64,000 bases of DNA, taken from assembly GCA_027559495.1 (NCBI GenBank), contig JAMXSV010000006.1, forward strand, positions 744,001-808,000, read 5' to 3'. Below are positions 60,827 through 64,000 of the stretch, piece after piece. Position 1 is the first letter of the stretch. Every line of letters starts with the position of its first letter. The notes beneath the pieces are model-generated. The model searched no databases. It saw only the letters and a list, made by a program, of their open reading frames with translations, and was not told the origin of the DNA. Source of the DNA: Aurifilum marmelostoma (Eukaryota > Ascomycota > Sordariomycetes > Diaporthales > Cryphonectriaceae). A program made the translations under genes and the position numbers.

Positions 60827-62282
60827 CTTCGCCGCCGATGCCCTGTGGCCCGACCACAAGAGCCCCCTGGCCACCCACAGGCTACACCCGACCTCGTACC
60901 TCGATGGCCTCCGCGGGCTGGCGGCCATGGTGGTCTTCTTCTGCCACTACACCGAGGAGAACCACCAGTACCTCGTCCCCACCTACGGCCTCAATGTCGA
61001 CCACGTCTCCTCCTTCCTACAGCTGCCCTTCTTCCGGATCCTATACAGCGGGCGGCCCATGGTGCACATCTTCTTTGTCATCTCAGGGTTCGTGCTGTCC
61101 TACAAGCCGCTGAAAGAGATACGCGCGAGGGACCTGGAGCGGTGCTGGGCGGCGCTGGCCTCCTCGACCCTGCGGCGACCCTTCCGGCTGTTTGGGCCCT
61201 GCATCGTGTCCACGGCCATCATTGGGGTCATGATCCAGATGCGCCTGCTGTACCGACCACTGCCGTCCAGCTATATGCAGCTCCAGGCCTGGATCGACGC
61301 TGTGTTCCACCAGATCACCTGGCCGTGGGCGTGGGATTTCGACCTGCGCCCGGCCTTTGACGTTCACCTGTGGTCCATCCCCATCGAGTTTGTCCACTCG
61401 ATGCTGCTGTTCCTGACCATCCTGATGCTGTCGCGGCTGCGCCAGCGCGTGCGCACCGCGGTCATGTTCTTCCTGCTGGCCTATGTAGTTGCTTGCGGCA
61501 AGTGGGCTGCCATGGAGTTCTACGCGGGCATGATCCTCGCCGACATCCACATCCGCCGCTCGATCGACGCCAAGGCGCGACACTACGAGAAGTCGTCATC
61601 GCCACCATCACCACCAGCAGCAGGGACAGCCGCTCCGTCGGTGGGCAGCCCCGGCGAGCTGCCTCCAGTGATTGAGAACCCGGCGCTGCACTATATCGTG
61701 CACACGCTGCTCCTGCTCGGGGCGCTGTACGTGCAGGGCTGGCCCAATTTCGACGCACACCGCAGCCCCATCATCCGCTGGCTGTACAACCACACCCCGC
61801 CCTCGTTCCCGCCTGTGGACAACCTGACGCCGCAGAAATTTTGGTTCGCGGCGCAGGCCGTCACCATGGTGTGGACATGCGGCGAGCTGCGGCCCGTGAG
61901 GCGGTTTCTCGAGGGGCCCGTCCCGCAGTACTGTGGGCACATCAGCTACGCGCTGTACATTGTGCACGGGCCGGTGCTGGAGCTGCTGCAGCGCGCCGTG
62001 GTGGGCACGCTGTATCAGCCGCCGATGGCCGCGCCAGGACTTCCCGGGTACAGACGGGAGGTGCTCCCGCGCGGGCTCAAGGGCCTGATCGGGGTCGAAT
62101 CGGCGGCGCAGCGGACGGCGCTGTGGGTGCTGGGGCTGATGGTGCTGGGCCCGATTGTGGTGTGGGTTGCGGATGTGTTCTGGCGGCTGGTGGACATACC
62201 CATGATCAGGCTGGCGCGGACGGCGGAGAAGTGGATGGTTGAGACCGAGGTCGAGCTAGGGAAGCCCCAGGAGGCACGCTGA
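60801..62282 (+). CDS. Membrane acyltransferase 3 family protein
   Basis: Acyltransferase-3 proteins are multi-pass membrane enzymes that move acyl (often acetyl) groups to sugars, lipids or small molecules. One exon encodes 493 residues. The N-terminal signature is LHPTSYLDGLRGLAAMVVFF then CHYTEENH, with the conserved His at about 49 in the first membrane segment. RPMVHIFFVISGFVLSYKPL follows at about 82-103, then an Arg-rich cytosolic loop. Further hydrophobic segments include GPCIVSTAIIGVMIQMRLLY, SMLLFLTILMLSRL, AVMFFLLAYVVACGKWAAME, HTLLLLGALYVQGW, QYCGHISYALYIVHGPVLEL and LWVLGLMVLGPIVVWVADVF. A Ser/Pro/Ala-rich loop (about 262-285) is low complexity. The start at 60801 (G at -3 and G at +4) sets the N-terminus close to the signature, as usual. 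The acceptor substrate is unknown. Confidence 0.9.
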   Translation: MALRDLVPSFAADALWPDHKSPLATHRLHPTSYLDGLRGLAAMVVFFCHYTEENHQYLVPTYGLNVDHVSSFLQLPFFRILYSGRPMVHIFFVISGFVLSYKPLKEIRARDLERCWAALASSTLRRPFRLFGPCIVSTAIIGVMIQMRLLYRPLPSSYMQLQAWIDAVFHQITWPWAWDFDLRPAFDVHLWSIPIEFVHSMLLFLTILMLSRLRQRVRTAVMFFLLAYVVACGKWAAMEFYAGMILADIHIRRSIDAKARHYEKSSSPPSPPAAGTAAPSVGSPGELPPVIENPALHYIVHTLLLLGALYVQGWPNFDAHRSPIIRWLYNHTPPSFPPVDNLTPQKFWFAAQAVTMVWTCGELRPVRRFLEGPVPQYCGHISYALYIVHGPVLELLQRAVVGTLYQPPMAAPGLPGYRREVLPRGLKGLIGVESAAQRTALWVLGLMVLGPIVVWVADVFWRLVDIPMIRLARTAEKWMVETEVELGKPQEAR

Positions 62283-64000
62283 GGAAGTAGTAGAAGTAGT
62301 AGAAGAAGGAGAGGATAGGTTATTTGGCATTTTGTACATACAAAAAAGCATAGCATAGAGCATCAGGCTGGCGTTGTGGTATCCAATCTCGAAAGCATTA
62401 AACATTTACCATCATTTTCTTACCTAGACGGCAATTGATGTATTTGCCAGTGTAAGAATGTTTGTACTACATGAATTGCTGCAGTTACTCCTGGGTAATC
62501 CTCGGGTCTCTCTACGTAATAGTTCTTGCTACTGTGTGGCAAGATGTCACGATGGGACTCTTGTATGTACTTCTGTACAACGGCAGTCGGTCTCCTGACC
62601 TAATCCAGAACCGCACGACCTGCTCGAACCCCCCCAAAGATAAAATCCCAATTGAAGGACAAATTATATTTGTGTAAAATTGAATTCATGTAAGACGGAC
62701 CAAAGATGTACCTTGGCGTAATGATTGATACAATCCCTCGCACCGATCATCGCAGCAGCTTTGTCATGAGTATGATATCAGCTCTACTGTGATCTTCGCG
62801 CACGTCGATCTCCCCCTCGTGTCTCTTGTTCCGCTTCCACCCCGGGGAATTTGATTAATTACTTGTCATGCGGAGTTCTAGGCCCTGCTTCCCCTCTCCT
62901 GTCCCGCTGGCGGGGAAAAGGGGCCAGGGAGGTGGGCGGGAAGCCTGTTGTTCCCACAGTTACTCTTTAGTGCCATATCGCAGGTGAATCTGCACACCTC
63001 GGTCGCGCTCTCCCCTGGCTTTTTAGTGCTGACATGATCTTCCCATGATGACGGCTGTAAAGTTAAAAAAAAAGAAAAAAAAAAATTCATGCACACAAGA
63101 AATGACTGTTACGATTCTCACATTCCGCCATTTTCTCTCCACCGCCTAATCAGTGTGGCCTTTTTCTCCGATAGGAGGAGGAGCGGAGGAGTAAGGCGGA
63201 GCGGGGGTGGAAAGCATGTGACTTCGCGACGTGGAGGGTCCTCTCTGGCCCGGAACCTGGGATGGGGAGTCCCTTTTTTTTTCCTCTCCTGTGAGTCACG
63301 TCGATGCGCATTTGAGAAGAGGTCTAAACCAATTACGTGTATTCCCATTCTATTTTTTTGTATCTCTGCGTCGAAGTTCATTTTTCCAACCACTTATATC
63401 CCTGGAATTGAACAGCGATAACGGACCATTCTCGATTGAAACCGGTGCTGTATGACGCCCTTTTTTTCCCTTGTATTGGAAGGCAATTGTCCCTTGTTCG
63501 CCGTTCGAGTCACAAGAGTAGATCTTCCCCCTCAAAGTCAGTCATTTACGGAGGGCAAGGGATGCAGTGAGAAGGGGCTAAACAGGACAAAAAGCTTGGG
63601 ATGCAAGGTGCCCCTCCTTCCGAAACCCTGCTTTTCTTGACGTCTTCCCGTTCCAACCAAAGCGGTGCTTATTCAGCTCGACGGGGCGGGACTGCTACTT
63701 CACGCTTTCGTCGCCCGAGGAATCTTGATATACTTTTCTTTTCTTTTGTTTCTGTTTCTGATTTTATTCTTCCCTCCTCATTTCTTCCTGTTGTCTCACC
63801 TGCCAACATACACTTCTTGGCCTGCTCCTTTTCTGCTTGGCTGTGGCACTATACCATCTTATAGATTGGCCCCGCTTGCTGAGGTTGAAGACGTTGTCCG
63901 CGTATGTATGTGACTGCGTGTATCAGAGAGTTTGTCTGTGGGCGAATGAACGAGAGAGCTGACCTCACGCTATCAATGACAAAAGAGAAAGAGAGAGGTG
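62283..64000. other. 1.7 kb right-end region without a gene
   Basis: The first part is the acyltransferase 3' UTR. A-rich runs occur near 63065-63085. From about 63710 to 63830 the plus strand is strongly T/C-rich, which could be a leader of a gene to the right of the window. No coding region is supported here. Confidence 0.45.

Noticed and set aside
1..64000. CRISPR arrays, operons or a biosynthetic cluster around the methyltransferase
   Set aside because: There are no spaced direct repeats, the genes are eukaryotic and spliced, and no polyketide, peptide or terpene synthase is present.

Overview
The window is nuclear DNA of a filamentous ascomycete (Pezizomycotina, most likely a Sordariomycete). 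Genes carry short GT-AG introns (about 50-120 nt, with CTAAC/CTGAT-like branch points), coding regions are GC-rich, leaders are CT-rich, and the gene set includes an eisosome Pil1, a fungal Rad13/XPG, an IQGAP of the Rng2/Iqg1 type and an NmrA-like protein. There is no operon structure, and I found no rRNA, convincing tRNA, CRISPR array or intact transposon. I support 17 protein genes. Splice sites were placed by hand and checked for frame.

Layout. 1-8.5 kb is housekeeping: the 3' part of pil1, a NatC auxiliary LSM protein (minus), the repair nuclease XPG/Rad13 and ATP synthase subunit g. 8.5-24 kb is gene-poor, with one spliced LaeA/UMTA-like methyltransferase (12006-13530, minus) and a 10.4 kb stretch where I see no gene. 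24-36.4 kb holds the TFIIA large subunit, an NmrA-like protein and Cdc20 (all minus), then a Kelch-BTB protein and an isochorismatase-family hydrolase (plus). 36.4-43 kb is sparse but hides a two-exon gene for a 60-residue secreted cysteine-containing protein (minus). 43-54.2 kb has an NCS1 purine/cytosine permease convergent with IMP dehydrogenase, then a large IQGAP. 54-64 kb has a small coiled-coil protein, a 2EXR/DUF7730-type protein and a membrane acyltransferase.

How they relate. Most are independent single-copy cellular genes. Divergent pairs sharing an upstream region are NAA38/XPG, Cdc20/Kelch-BTB, small secreted protein/permease and IMPDH/IQGAP. The permease and IMPDH both serve purine supply and lie tail to tail.

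Points for an annotator. (1) Three genes (XPG, IQGAP, the 2EXR protein) break frame at or next to G runs. Consensus errors in G tracts are the simplest explanation, although the 2EXR break could also be a short purine-rich intron. (2) The methyltransferase appears to stop at a TAA that lies inside a perfect GTAAGT donor. Splicing there adds the family C-terminal motif and a tail of near-identical five-residue repeats. (3) The small secreted protein is visible only after its intron is removed.
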